Shown: one piece after another, positions 1-8,593 of the stretch
Layout of the letters: every line of letters starts with the position of its first letter
How positions within the stretch are numbered: the first letter of the stretch is position 1
Assembly: GCA_937937585.1 (NCBI GenBank)
Contig: CALDCB010000020.1
Span: 1 to 56,643, forward strand
Source: an uncultured Coriobacteriaceae bacterium
GTDB taxonomy: Bacteria > Actinomycetota > Coriobacteriia > Coriobacteriales > Eggerthellaceae
Direction of reading: 5' to 3'
DNA: 56,643 nucleotides
The notes under the pieces: generated by a model
The model's database searches: none
Told to the model about the DNA's origin: nothing
What the model saw: the letters and a program-made list of their open reading frames with translations, nothing else
Translations under genes and position numbers: made by a program

Positions 1-75
1 CCCGTGTAGCTCAGTAGGTAGAGCACTTCGTTGGTAACGAAGAGGTCACCGGTTCAAGTCCGGTCGCGGGCTCCA
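1..75 (+). tRNA. tRNA-Thr (GGT), first base cut off by window edge
   Basis: The anticodon stem-loop has loop TTGGTAA (anticodon GGT). The T arm is ACCGG-TTCAAGT-CCGGT and CCA is encoded at 73-75. The 3' acceptor strand at 65-71 pairs with the start only if one G lies just before base 1, so the gene lacks its first base here. Confidence 0.95.
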
Positions 76-80
76 TTTCT

Positions 81-157
81 GGCGGTGTAGCTCAGTTGGT
101 TAGAGCACACGGCTCATACCCGTGATGTCATTGGTTCGAGTCCAATCACCGCTACCA
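81..157 (+). tRNA. tRNA with CAT anticodon (Met)
   Basis: Cloverleaf with anticodon loop CTCATAC, T arm ATTGG-TTCGAGT-CCAAT and encoded CCA. The acceptor GGCGGTG/CACCGCT starts with a G-U pair. The anticodon alone cannot exclude tRNA-Ile2 (lysidine-modified), but elongator Met is most likely. It is 5 bases after tRNA-Thr and upstream of tuf, a common tRNA-tuf arrangement. Confidence 0.9.
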
Positions 158-168
158 GAACTTTTTGA

Positions 169-196
169 AAGCATCCTCTTCGGGGGATGCTTCTTG
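169..196 (+). terminator. hairpin after tRNA-Met
   Basis: A 10-bp stem (169-178 with 183-192) closes a TTCG tetraloop and is followed by a short T-rich stretch. It probably trims or ends the tRNA transcript before tuf. The U-tract is weak, so partial read-through into tuf is possible. Confidence 0.55.
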
Positions 197-253
197 TATA
201 TAGGTATTTATCGCCGAAACAACGCGATTTCATCAATAGAAAGGATGATTTCC

Positions 254-1456
254 ATGGCCAAGGAACATTTCGACCGCTCCAAGCCGCATGTAAACATCGG
301 CACCATCGGTCACGTCGACCACGGCAAAACCACTCTTACGGCTGCCATCTCCAAGACCCTGTCTATGAACGACGGTTCTCATGGTACCGCTCATGCTAAC
401 TTCACCGCTTTCGAGAACATCGACAAGGCTCCCGAAGAGCGCGAGCGCGGCATCACCATCTCCATCGCTCACATCGAGTACGAGACCGACAAGCGTCACT
501 ACGCTCACGTTGACTGCCCCGGCCATGCTGACTACGTCAAGAACATGATCACCGGTGCTGCTCAGATGGACGGCGCTATCCTGGTTATCGCTGCTACCGA
601 CGGCCCCATGGCTCAGACCCGCGAGCACATCCTGCTTGCCCGTCAGGTTGGCGTTCCTTACATCGTCGTCTTCCTGAACAAGTGTGACATGGTTGATGAC
701 GAAGAGCTCATCGACCTCGTTGAGATGGAGACCCGTGAGCTCCTCTCCAGCTACGATTTCCCCGGCGACGACCTGCCGATCATCCGCGGTTCCGCTCTGA
801 AGGCCCTCGAGGGCGACAAAGAGTGGCAGGACAAGATCTGGGAGCTCATGGACGCCGTTGACGAGTACATCCCCACTCCCGAGCGCGACACCGACAAGCC
901 CTTCCTGATGGCTGTCGAGGACACCATGACCATCACCGGTCGTGGCACCGTTGCTACCGGCCGTGTTGAGCGTGGTGTTCTTCACATGAACGACCCGCTG
1001 GAGATCGTCGGCATCAAGGAGACCCAGACCACCGTCTGCACCGGCATCGAGATGTTCCGCAAGCTGCTCGACGAGGCTCAGGCTGGCGACAACATCGGTT
1101 GCCTCATGCGTGGCATCAAGCGCGAGGACATCGAGCGTGGCCAGGTTCTCTGCAAGCCGGGTTCTGTTACCCCGCACACCAACTTCAAGGGTCAGGTCTA
1201 CATCCTGACTAAGGAAGAGGGCGGCCGTCACACCCCGTTCTTCGATGGCTATCGTCCGCAGTTCTACTTCCGCACCACCGACGTTACCGGTGTTGCACAT
1301 CTGCCCGAGGGCGTCGAGATGGTTATGCCTGGCGACAACGTTGAGATCACCGCTGAGCTCATCCACCCGATCGCTATGGAGCAGGGCCTCAAGTTCGCTA
1401 TCCGCGAGGGTGGCCGCACCGTTGGCTCCGGTCGTGTTACCGAGATCATCAAATAG
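254..1456 (+). CDS. tuf: elongation factor Tu
   Basis: This GTPase delivers aminoacyl-tRNA to the ribosome. The 400-residue protein has the P-loop GHVDHGKT at residues 19-26, the switch II motif DCPGHADY, the NKCD guanine-specificity motif, and EF-Tu domains 2 and 3, ending in VTEIIK. The ATG at 254 gives the family start MAKEHFDRSKPHVNIGTIGH and follows an AAAGGATG ribosome site; longer in-frame starts run back into the tRNA. It stands apart from fusA and the str operon, next to tRNAs, rpmG and secE. Full family length, nothing odd. Confidence 0.98.
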   Translation: MAKEHFDRSKPHVNIGTIGHVDHGKTTLTAAISKTLSMNDGSHGTAHANFTAFENIDKAPEERERGITISIAHIEYETDKRHYAHVDCPGHADYVKNMITGAAQMDGAILVIAATDGPMAQTREHILLARQVGVPYIVVFLNKCDMVDDEELIDLVEMETRELLSSYDFPGDDLPIIRGSALKALEGDKEWQDKIWELMDAVDEYIPTPERDTDKPFLMAVEDTMTITGRGTVATGRVERGVLHMNDPLEIVGIKETQTTVCTGIEMFRKLLDEAQAGDNIGCLMRGIKREDIERGQVLCKPGSVTPHTNFKGQVYILTKEEGGRHTPFFDGYRPQFYFRTTDVTGVAHLPEGVEMVMPGDNVEITAELIHPIAMEQGLKFAIREGGRTVGSGRVTEIIK

Positions 1457-1471
1457 TTCTACTTTGAACTA

Positions 1472-1504
1472 GCGCGGAGCCCGCATCTTGTGGGCTCCGC
1501 TTAT
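1472..1504 (+). terminator. GC-rich hairpin between tuf and rpmG
   Basis: A perfect 9-bp stem, GCGGAGCCC (1474-1482) with GGGCTCCGC (1492-1500), can be extended by three more pairs including a G-U. Only two Ts follow, so it looks like a partial terminator or attenuator that lowers transcription beyond the highly expressed tuf. Confidence 0.6.
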
Positions 1505-1559
1505 GAAATTCATGTGTCAAGCAAGCGTTGCAAGAAATTGGAACGTAAGAGGAGAATTC

Positions 1560-1709
1560 ATGCGTACTTTGGTCACCCTTGCCTGCACCGAGTGCAAGCG
1601 CCGTAACTATACGACCAAGAAGAACAAGCAGAACAATCCTGATCGTATCGAGATGAAGAAATATTGCAAATGGTGTGGTCATCACACCCTGCATCGTGAA
1701 ACTCGATAA
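1560..1709 (+). CDS. rpmG: 50S ribosomal protein L33
   Basis: A 49-residue protein starting MRTLVTLACTECKRRNYTT. It has two zinc-ribbon cysteine pairs, CTEC near residues 9-12 and CKWC near residues 36-39, so it is the zinc-binding form of L33. The start follows a strong AGAGGAG ribosome site with good spacing. It lies between tuf and tRNA-Trp, and rpmG-secE-nusG is a very common order in bacteria. Length is normal for L33. Confidence 0.97.
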   Translation: MRTLVTLACTECKRRNYTTKKNKQNNPDRIEMKKYCKWCGHHTLHRETR

Positions 1710-1733
1710 TATTAGGCAGGTTTTTACAAGCAT

Positions 1734-1810
1734 AGGCCAGTAGCTCCAATTGGTAGAGCGGCGGTCTCCAAAACCGCATGTTGGGGGTTCGAGTCCCTCC
1801 TGGCCTGCCA
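1734..1810 (+). tRNA. tRNA-Trp (CCA)
   Basis: Acceptor AGGCCAG/CTGGCCT, anticodon arm with loop CTCCAAA (anticodon CCA), T loop TTCGAGT and encoded CCA at 1808-1810. It lies between rpmG and secE, the classic place for tRNA-Trp. Confidence 0.97.
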
Positions 1811-1918
1811 GCTTGTTGATAAGCAGCTTGTATCGAGGTTGCTATGGAACATGTAGCAGCTTGGAATCAGGCTGCTTGTTTCACGTTTAAAGGCAGTTCG
1901 TTTTTTCGAAGGATCTGT

Positions 1919-2338
1919 ATGGCCCATAAGTCAAAATCTCAACGCGCTAAGGCATCTGCTTCTCGCCAAGCTCGCAAAGAGCAGAAGGCGATCGATGAAG
2001 CTGCTGCACTGGCCAAAGCCGCTGAGCCGGTAGAGGAGAAGCCCAAGAAGAGCTTTTTCAAGAAGGCCGCTAAAAGCGAATCGACTAAGAACGCTGAGCA
2101 AGCACAAGCCCAGTCGAAGAAGGAATCTAAGGATCAACCTAAGAAGAAGTCTCGCTTTGCATTCCTGAAGGATGTTAAGGCCGAGCTTAAACGTGTAACC
2201 TGGCCTTCGCGCCAGGATGTTTGGCGTTGGAGCCTGGTTGTCGTTGCAGCGCTGCTCTTCTTCGGGGTTTTCGTTGCCCTTCTCGACAATGTCATTATCA
2301 CCCCGGTTCTCGTCGCTATTTCTGGTTTGGGGGCATAA
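1919..2338 (+). CDS. secE: preprotein translocase subunit SecE
   Basis: SecE clamps the SecY channel of the general secretion pathway. The protein has 139 residues. Residues 1-80 are a lysine- and alanine-rich, low-complexity, probably cytosolic tail. The family signature FLKDVKAELKRVTWPSRQDV follows, then one membrane segment (about residues 103-125). ATG 1919 is chosen because AAGGA precedes it and MAHKSKSQ is a plausible start; an in-frame ATG at 1844 is less likely. The long charged N-terminal tail is common in actinobacterial SecE. It is 2 bases upstream of nusG. Confidence 0.93.
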   Translation: MAHKSKSQRAKASASRQARKEQKAIDEAAALAKAAEPVEEKPKKSFFKKAAKSESTKNAEQAQAQSKKESKDQPKKKSRFAFLKDVKAELKRVTWPSRQDVWRWSLVVVAALLFFGVFVALLDNVIITPVLVAISGLGA

Positions 2339-2340
2339 TC

Positions 2341-2877
2341 ATGGCTAAGAAATGGTACGTCCTTCATACCTACTCCGGTTACGAGAACAAAGTCAAGGAA
2401 ACCATCAAGCAGCGTGTCGAGATCATGGGTCTCGAGAACAACGTGTTCGGTATCGAGATTCCGACCGAGGTTGTCACCGAAATCAAAGAAGGTGGCCGTC
2501 GAGTTGAGTCCGAGAGGAAGGTTTACCCCGGATACGTTCTCGTTCGTATGGATCTGGATGCTCGTAGCTGGGCTGCTGTCCGCAATACTCCCGGTGTTAC
2601 CGGCTTCGTTGGCAGCAACGGCAATCCTGAACCGCTGACCCGTGAAGAGTTCAACAAGATGATGGGTCGCGATTCGAAGCAAGTCAACGTTGTGCGCAAG
2701 ACCTCTACCGACATCGAAGTCGGCATGAGCGTTAAGGTTACCAACGGACCGCTTGCCGAGTTCGACGGCGTTGTTTCCGAGGTTTCCCCCGAGTCCGGCA
2801 AGGTCAAGGTTCTCGTTAGCATCTTTGGTCGCGAGACCCCCGTTGAACTTTCGTTCAACCAGGTTGCCAAGCTCTAG
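2341..2877 (+). CDS. nusG: transcription termination/antitermination factor NusG
   Basis: The 178-residue protein starts MAKKWYVLHTYSGYENKVKE, the typical NGN domain, and ends with a KOW domain (about residues 125-178, SVKVTNGPLAEFDGVVSEVS). NusG binds RNA polymerase and couples transcription with Rho, NusA or ribosomes. It starts 2 bases after the secE stop, so the two are translationally linked. It lacks the acidic N-terminal extension found in some actinobacterial NusG proteins. Later in-frame starts would remove the NGN core, so ATG 2341 is secure. Confidence 0.97.
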   Translation: MAKKWYVLHTYSGYENKVKETIKQRVEIMGLENNVFGIEIPTEVVTEIKEGGRRVESERKVYPGYVLVRMDLDARSWAAVRNTPGVTGFVGSNGNPEPLTREEFNKMMGRDSKQVNVVRKTSTDIEVGMSVKVTNGPLAEFDGVVSEVSPESGKVKVLVSIFGRETPVELSFNQVAKL

Positions 2878-2977
2878 TTTTCTGATTCAAGTGCTTTGCG
2901 TGCCCACGTGGACTGGGGCTTCTCACGGAAGGCTTCTTGATAAATAGATCTATCCATTACCGAAAGGATTCTGACAA

Positions 2978-3472
2978 ATGGCCGAAAAAGTTAAGAAGGT
3001 TACCGGCTTCGTCAAACTGCAGATTCCTGCTGGTGCTGCCAATCCGGCTCCTCCGGTAGGCCCCGCTCTGGGTGCTCAGGGCGTCAACATCATGCAGTTC
3101 TGCCAGGCATTCAACGCCCAGACGCAAGATCAGTCCGGCACCATCATCCCTGTTGAGATCACCATCTACGAAGATAAGTCCTTTACCTTCGTTTGCAAGA
3201 CGCCTCCCGCGCCTGTTCTCATCAAGGAGAAGCTGGGCATCAAGTCCGGCGCTGGCATCCCTCAGCTGCAGACCGTCGGCACCCTCACTCTTGATCAGCT
3301 TCGTGAGATCGCCGAGATCAAGATGCCCGACCTCAATGCCAACACCATCGAGGCCGCTATGGAGACCATCGCAGGTACCGCTCGTTCCATGGGCGTCCGC
3401 ATCGAGGGTCGCGAGATGAAGAAGAAGTACGTTCCTTCCAAGAAGCTCGCAGAGGCCCTGAAGAACCTGTAG
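2978..3472 (+). CDS. rplK: 50S ribosomal protein L11
   Basis: L11 binds 23S rRNA at the GTPase centre. The 164-residue protein shows the N-terminal motif GFVKLQIPAGAANPAPPVGP and the C-terminal RNA-binding region with GTARSMG. It is about 20 residues longer than the usual 141, with a basic tail (REMKKKYVPSKKLAEALKNL) after the normal end. The start has a GAAAGGA ribosome site. A 100-base leader separates it from nusG and may carry control elements, though no clear L1 site is recognised. Confidence 0.97.
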   Translation: MAEKVKKVTGFVKLQIPAGAANPAPPVGPALGAQGVNIMQFCQAFNAQTQDQSGTIIPVEITIYEDKSFTFVCKTPPAPVLIKEKLGIKSGAGIPQLQTVGTLTLDQLREIAEIKMPDLNANTIEAAMETIAGTARSMGVRIEGREMKKKYVPSKKLAEALKNL

Positions 3473-3548
3473 TTAGTAACCGATTCCTATCGAATCGATG
3501 TAAGTGGAAGAGTTTAACCGCTCGTTATTCACCACGAAAGGAACCACA

Positions 3549-4265
3549 ATGGCTAAGAAGTCTAAGAACTACCGCGCAGCGATCGAGAAGATCGGCGAGA
3601 ACGAGTACGCTCCTCTTGCTGCTTTCGAGACGCTGAAGGAGATCGCCTCTGCGAAATTCGACGAGACCGTCGAAGCCCACTTTCGCCTTGGCATCGACAC
3701 CCGTAAGGCTGAGCAGCAGCTTCGCGGCACCGTTGCTCTCCCGAACGGCTCTGGCAAGACTGTCCGCGTAGCCGTCTTCGCCGAAGGCGCTGCTGCTGAC
3801 GCAGCTCGTGAGGCTGGCGCTGACATCGTCGGTACCACCGAGCTGATGGAGGACATCCAGGCTGGCAAGATCGAGTTCGACGCTGCTGTCGCTACTCCCG
3901 ATCAGATGGCCAAGGTTGGTCGTCTCGGCAAGATCCTCGGCCCTCGCGGCCTCATGCCGAACCCCAAACTCGGTACTGTCACCCCTGATGTTGCTAAGGC
4001 AATCAACGAGCTCAAGGGTGGCCGCGTTGAGTATCGTGCCGACCGCTACGGCATCTGCCACGTCATCCTTGGCAAGTCCAGCTTCACCGCTGAGCAGCTC
4101 GCTGAGAACTATGGCGCCGTTTACGACGAGATTCTTCGCATTAAGCCCGCAAGCGCTAAGGGTCGTTACGTGAAGAGCATCACTGTTGCCTCCACCATGA
4201 GCCCGGGCATCGCGGTTGATTCTTCCGTTACGAAGAACTACACTACTGCCGTTTCTGAGGCGTAG
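3549..4265 (+). CDS. rplA: 50S ribosomal protein L1
   Basis: The 238-residue protein starts MAKKSKNYRAAIEKI and carries the L1 signatures TVALPNGSGKTVRVAVFAEG and LGPRGLMPNPKLGTVTPDV. L1 forms the ribosomal L1 stalk at the E site and in many bacteria represses its own rplK-rplA mRNA. ATG 3549 follows GAAAGGA; an upstream in-frame start at 3504 has no support. A strong terminator follows, and rplJ/rplL and rpoB/rpoC are not adjacent here. Confidence 0.97.
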   Translation: MAKKSKNYRAAIEKIGENEYAPLAAFETLKEIASAKFDETVEAHFRLGIDTRKAEQQLRGTVALPNGSGKTVRVAVFAEGAAADAAREAGADIVGTTELMEDIQAGKIEFDAAVATPDQMAKVGRLGKILGPRGLMPNPKLGTVTPDVAKAINELKGGRVEYRADRYGICHVILGKSSFTAEQLAENYGAVYDEILRIKPASAKGRYVKSITVASTMSPGIAVDSSVTKNYTTAVSEA

Positions 4266-4292
4266 TCGTTAGAATCACACTGGTAATGTGAG

Positions 4293-4320
4293 AAGGGAGC
4301 CTTCGGGCTCCCTTTTTTAT
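4293..4320 (+). terminator. intrinsic terminator after rplA
   Basis: Perfect 7-bp stem GGGAGCC-TTCG-GGCTCCC (4295-4312) followed by six Ts. It ends the tuf-to-rplA block, although map begins only 17 bases later and may receive read-through. Confidence 0.9.
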
Positions 4321-4336
4321 TTGGAGGTTGAGACCT

Positions 4337-5125
4337 ATGAGGGGTCGTGCACGCGGCGTCATTTTGAAAAGCGATGGCGAAATCGAGGCCATGAAACATG
4401 CTGGATTCGTTTCAGCAGCAGTTCTTCGAGGGATTGGCGAGCTTTGCAAGCCAGGTGTCACCACAAAAGAGCTTGATGATTTCTCCGAGGAGTTCATTCG
4501 CTCTCATGGCGGCAAGCCCACATTCAAAGGTTATTACGGATACCCGGCTAGCATTTGCACATCGGTGAACGAACAAATCGTTCATGGCATTCCATCGAAG
4601 AAAACCGTTCTACGCAAGGGCGATATCATTTCCATTGATGTCGGTGCCACCGTTGACGGTTGGGCAGGGGACAATGCATGGACGTTCGCGGTGGGCGAGG
4701 TCTCTCTTGACGCAAGGCGCCTGCTTGACGCCACCGAGGAGTGCATGTGGGCTGGAATCGATGCGGCTCGTGCTGGTGGTCATTTAGGCGATATCGGTCA
4801 TGCTGTTTCAGCCGTGGCCAAGCGCGAGGGATTCGGTGTGGTCCGCGATTTCGAGGGACATGGAATCGGTCGTGACATGCACGAAGAGCCTGGCATTCCC
4901 AATTTCGGCCGCAGGGGTTCGGGATTGAAATTGGCGCCTGGTATGGTTCTTGCTATCGAGCCGATGATCACCATGGGGTCGCCTCGTGTGAAGATGATGC
5001 CTGATGGCTGGCTTGCTTGCACGCGCGATGGGCTTTCTTCGGCACATTTCGAGAAAACCATCGCAGTCACGAAGGACGGTCCGGTGCTTATCTCCGTGGA
5101 ACCTGATCATAGGCGTCCGATTTAG
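4337..5125 (+). CDS. map: methionine aminopeptidase, type I
   Basis: It removes the initiator methionine from nascent proteins in the cytosol. The 262-residue protein has the pita-bread metallopeptidase motifs: substrate His in VHGIPS, metal ligands Asp101 and Asp112 (DVGATVDGWAGD), then GHGIGRDMHEEPGIPN and AIEPM. ATG 4337 is chosen because GGAGG lies 9 bases upstream; a TTG at 4328 is too close to that site. In most bacteria map sits with adk and secY in the spc ribosomal operon, so its place behind rplA is a local rearrangement. Confidence 0.95.
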   Translation: MRGRARGVILKSDGEIEAMKHAGFVSAAVLRGIGELCKPGVTTKELDDFSEEFIRSHGGKPTFKGYYGYPASICTSVNEQIVHGIPSKKTVLRKGDIISIDVGATVDGWAGDNAWTFAVGEVSLDARRLLDATEECMWAGIDAARAGGHLGDIGHAVSAVAKREGFGVVRDFEGHGIGRDMHEEPGIPNFGRRGSGLKLAPGMVLAIEPMITMGSPRVKMMPDGWLACTRDGLSSAHFEKTIAVTKDGPVLISVEPDHRRPI

Positions 5126-5213
5126 TGTCCATAAGACGAAGGATGCGGCTCTTGTGTGGGTGCCGCACTCGAGTGCCTTAGGTCTTCTCTGTGCTGTCTC
5201 CTCCGGACATGAT

Positions 5214-5247
5214 AAGAGCCTTCCTGTTGGCGCAGGAAGGCTCTTTT
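5214..5247 (+). terminator. intrinsic terminator after map
   Basis: A 13-bp perfect inverted repeat (5214-5226 with 5233-5245), loop TTGGCG, ends in TTTT. It separates the convergent genes map and murJ and mainly serves the plus strand. Confidence 0.88.
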
Positions 5248-5272
5248 GTTGCCTACTTCTGGGGGGTTGCTG

Positions 5273-6952
5273 TTAGCGATGCAGTTTGCCCGTAAAACGG
5301 CTTGCAAGCGCTTTCACGACATCCATCTCGGGCACGCGGAAGATCGCGCACAGGCCGAAGATCACCGTCAAGCCAACCAGTCCGCATACGACAAGCTCGA
5401 CGACAGCGGACAGGATGTTCGCGCCGCCTGGAATGATTTGGTAAAGGAAGTAGACTGCAGCGGAGCCGATGATGGTGGCGGCAAGAACGCGAGCGGCGCT
5501 TGAGGCGATCTTTCCAAGATGGAGTGAGCCGACCTGCTTCCTCAGGAGAACGCACAGGATGATGCAGCAGGTTCCGTAATAGACCAAATCGGCAATAGGC
5601 ACGCCGGCCAAACCCAATATGTCGGGGCGGCAAAGGAAGGCGTACAGCAAGCACTGAACGACAACCATGATGGTGCTCACGATAGCGAACCATAGGAACT
5701 TCCTGATGCTGGCGAACACGTTGTACAGCAGCATCATGATTGAGTAGACCGGCAGGCTGATCACCCAAAGGGAAAGGATCGAAGCGACGTAGCTTACGTC
5801 CTCAGCCGAGAACGAACCGGCGCGGAACAGCATCATCAGCGGTACGGATAGGGCGCACATGATGCCCGCCATGGGGATGATCAAAAGCAGCGTGTTGGAG
5901 ATGCCGCTTGTCACGTGGTGGCGCAAAGTGCCCCAATCACGTTTGGCAACAGCTTCGCTCATCTCCGTGAACAGGGCGCGTGAAAGCGACACTGCCACAA
6001 CACCATAGGGCAGCTGGTACCAGGTCCATGCGTATATAAGCGTCGAGGGGCCGTTGTCGCCCCCCTGCAGCGAGAAGGCGTTGCGACACGAGAAAGCCAC
6101 CATCGTGCCGATGACGTACACGAACGTGGGCGCTGCGATCTTCAGCGACTCGATGAGTGCCGGGTCGTGCAGATCGATTTTCGGGGACCAGCGGAATCCC
6201 AGTTTGAGCAGAGCGGGAATCTGGATAAGGAACTGCGCTGCCACGCCTGCGGTCGTGCAGATGGCAAGCATGACGATGGCGACTTGCGGGTTGACCTTTG
6301 ACAGGGGGACGTAGGTGAACATCGCGATGATGACGATGACGTTGTTGAGCGCAGGCGCGATGGACGGTAAGAAGTAGACGCGGTTCGCATTCAAAAGGCC
6401 AGTGAGAATGCCCCCGATGCCATAGAACACGATCTGAAGCGCGAATATGCGGAAGAATTGCACTGCGTATACCGTTACGTCAGCTGTTTCGCTTACCGTG
6501 AACGTCTGGGTGGCGATAACCTGCGGCGCGAAGACCGTGGCTAAGATGGAGAGGATGCCAAGTACGACAATGGCCAGGTTCAGCAAGTTGTTGGCGAACC
6601 TGTTGCCGCCTTCTTCGCCGAGGTTCTCCTTCTGCGAAAGATAAACGGGCAAAAACGCCGCCGCAAGAAGACCGCCTGCTACCAGCTCGTAGATGACGTT
6701 CGGCATGTTGTTCGCAACCTGGTATGCCGAGGTGACAAGTCCGTTGCCCAGGGCGAAGGCCATAGCCCACGTCCTGATGAGGCCCGTAGCGCGAGAACCG
6801 AGCGTTGCAACGGTCATCAAAGCGGTTGAGCGGGCGACGGAAGCATTGGCCGCATGTTGCTGGTCATTGCCTTCGGACGCAAGCTGTGTGCTGTTCGCGC
6901 CGTTGCCGCAGGGCTCTTCTTCCATTTCTTGAGTATTAGGCTTGGCGTTCAA
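5273..6952 (-). CDS. murJ: lipid II flippase MurJ (MviN family)
   Basis: MurJ moves undecaprenyl-linked lipid II to the outer face of the membrane for peptidoglycan synthesis. The protein has about 559 residues: a hydrophilic N-terminal stretch of about 50, then roughly 14 membrane segments of MOP-superfamily type. The family region around TLGSRATGLIRTWAMAFALG is followed by NNMPNVIYELVAGGLLAAAFLPVY. The start is uncertain: TTG 6952 has AAAGGGA upstream and is used here, while ATG 6925 (MEEEPCGNG) lacks a clear site. It diverges from nadK and lies away from the dcw cluster that makes its substrate. Confidence 0.9.
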   Translation of the reverse strand: MNAKPNTQEMEEEPCGNGANSTQLASEGNDQQHAANASVARSTALMTVATLGSRATGLIRTWAMAFALGNGLVTSAYQVANNMPNVIYELVAGGLLAAAFLPVYLSQKENLGEEGGNRFANNLLNLAIVVLGILSILATVFAPQVIATQTFTVSETADVTVYAVQFFRIFALQIVFYGIGGILTGLLNANRVYFLPSIAPALNNVIVIIAMFTYVPLSKVNPQVAIVMLAICTTAGVAAQFLIQIPALLKLGFRWSPKIDLHDPALIESLKIAAPTFVYVIGTMVAFSCRNAFSLQGGDNGPSTLIYAWTWYQLPYGVVAVSLSRALFTEMSEAVAKRDWGTLRHHVTSGISNTLLLIIPMAGIMCALSVPLMMLFRAGSFSAEDVSYVASILSLWVISLPVYSIMMLLYNVFASIRKFLWFAIVSTIMVVVQCLLYAFLCRPDILGLAGVPIADLVYYGTCCIILCVLLRKQVGSLHLGKIASSAARVLAATIIGSAAVYFLYQIIPGGANILSAVVELVVCGLVGLTVIFGLCAIFRVPEMDVVKALASRFTGKLHR

Positions 6953-7017
6953 TGTGTTCCCTTTATAAGGTGAGTGATGGGGCGTAGGCGTTCGGGAAGC
7001 GAATGCGGCCCCAATAC

Positions 7018-7026
7018 TGGTACAAT
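7018..7026 (+). promoter_or_regulatory. extended -10 promoter for nadK
   Basis: The sequence TGGTACAAT is an extended -10 element in the murJ-nadK divergent region. Transcription would start near 7033. No good -35 is visible, as expected for extended -10 promoters. Confidence 0.45.
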
Positions 7027-7162
7027 TGCAATGCTCTGAGGCAAAGGCGTCCGCCTTGTGCTTCAGGACATGGAAATAGTGAACCAACCTGCAGTCCCAT
7101 CTGGGGAATTCATTCAAACAACGGAGAATATCCAGCAGACGGGCGGGAAGCAAGGCAAGCTC

Positions 7163-8071
7163 ATGCGCGTTCTCATTATCGGAAACCAGGCCAACCCCAA
7201 GGCGATCGACGCATCGTTTCAGTTGGTTGCGTACCTTCAGGCAATCGGGCTCGAACCGGTCCTCCTTGACGTCAAGGATCTCCCTGATAGCTCATTCACC
7301 TACGGTGCTGGCAAGCTTTTCGATATTGACAAACGCTTGGAGGGCGATTTCGCTCTTGCCATCACGCTTGGCGGCGACGGCACGGTTCTTCATAGCGCTC
7401 GCATCACCACGATGATGGATGTGCCGGTGCTTGGCGCCAACTTCGGTCACCTTGGCTTTCTTTGCAACGAAGTCGACGACGGCCTTATCGCGACGGTTGC
7501 TGCTGCGCTTGCGGGCGACGTCTCGATCGAGAAACGCTGCACGCTGCGCATTGATGTCGTCTGCGACGGCGACGATGAGATCAGAGAAGCAGGTGAGGAA
7601 GTCGAGGGTCCGCGTTCCTTCTTCGCAGTGAACGAGGTTTCCATCGCTCGCGGCGCAGCGGGGAAGATCGTCGACTTCGGTTACGAGGTTTCAGGGAACT
7701 ACGTCGCGCGTATGCGCGGTGACGGTTTGATCGTCGCCTCGGCAACGGGCTCCACCGCTTACGCTCTTTCTGCAGGCGGTCCGTTGGTTGCCCCTGGTCA
7801 CAGGGGCATGATCGTCGTCCCCATCGCACCCCATACCCTTAATTCGCGTGCCGTCCTCACCGAGCAGCATGATGTGGTCGAGGTCAAGCTCATTGACGAT
7901 CCGCGCTACTCTGATGTCACGTTGTTCATTGACGGCGATCCTCTCGAGTTCGACGAACCCATCCGTCGCGTTATCGTCAGGTGCGGCGACACGCCGCTTC
8001 GTTTGGTCAAATACAAGAAGACCAGCTTCTACGAGCAGATCTCGCATACGTTCTTCAGCCAGCAGCTGTAA
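7163..8071 (+). CDS. nadK: NAD kinase
   Basis: It phosphorylates NAD to NADP using ATP or polyphosphate. From ATG 7163 the protein has 302 residues, starting MRVLIIGNQANPKAID. It has the GGDGTVLHSARIT motif (GGDG at residues 70-73), NEVSIARG, and the SATGSTAYALSAGGPLVAPG motif typical of the family. Earlier in-frame starts exist (GTG 7058, ATG 7070), but the added 31-35 residues have poor codon bias and no family similarity. ATG 7163 has a modest AAGG site. The predicted 5' leader is about 130 bases. Confidence 0.94.
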   Translation: MRVLIIGNQANPKAIDASFQLVAYLQAIGLEPVLLDVKDLPDSSFTYGAGKLFDIDKRLEGDFALAITLGGDGTVLHSARITTMMDVPVLGANFGHLGFLCNEVDDGLIATVAAALAGDVSIEKRCTLRIDVVCDGDDEIREAGEEVEGPRSFFAVNEVSIARGAAGKIVDFGYEVSGNYVARMRGDGLIVASATGSTAYALSAGGPLVAPGHRGMIVVPIAPHTLNSRAVLTEQHDVVEVKLIDDPRYSDVTLFIDGDPLEFDEPIRRVIVRCGDTPLRLVKYKKTSFYEQISHTFFSQQL

Positions 8072-8593
8072 GCGCTTTTCATTAGGTCCGCAAAGCAGTG
8101 CGAAAACGCCGATACACAGCTTCTGCGCAAAACATTCAGGTTTCCGTTTGCGTGAGCTGGCGTTATGTTTTCAGTCCACGAATTCACAGCTCTTGCGCTC
8201 TCGGGTGCTAGGCTTTTATACAGCGTCGGTGCGATCGATCAATAGATCAACGAAACATCAATCGCATCTTAAACGCACTACGGAACGAAGCAGGTTGTTC
8301 GATCGGAGGTTCTTTGCGAGCGAATGAACATGCAACAACGTATGGCGGACCTCAACCACCGACGCTGCAGGTCAAGTTACCGTATCTGTCCCTTCTATCG
8401 ATTCGCTTCCGCTAACTTGGCTGGCGATCGGGAACCGTAGACATGCTTGCTTGGCGCAAGGTGGATGCAGTTGCGTTTTTGAAAAGGAGGCTCCTTGAGC
8501 ATCCTATTTGTTACCTTTATTTGCCTTGCTTTGTAGTAGCATGAATGCGTCTCCAGCAAACGAACCCTAAAAACACGAACGGGAGTTTTTTTC
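8072..8593. other. 522-base intergenic region
   Basis: No convincing gene or RNA is seen. It holds a palindrome AAGGAG-GC-CTCCTT near 8482 and the ribosome site CGGGAG (8580-8585) of the next gene. A 38-codon open frame (8324-8440) has GGAGG 14 bases upstream but no other support. A promoter for the NlpC/P60 gene must lie in the AT-richer last 100 bases, but no clear -35/-10 pair stands out. Confidence 0.4.

Noticed and set aside
233..1366. Long open frame of 377 codons on the minus strand opposite tuf
   Set aside because: It is a shadow of the strongly biased tuf codons; no family resemblance, and tuf is certain.
8126..8143. Possible fifth copy of the 23-base repeat (begins CGCAAAAC)
   Set aside because: Only the first 8 bases and scattered later ones match; too weak to call.
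8324..8440. A 38-codon open frame in the nadK to NlpC/P60 gap
   Set aside because: Its GGAGG is 14 bases from the ATG, which is too far, and the peptide is Arg/Ser/Cys-rich without any pattern.
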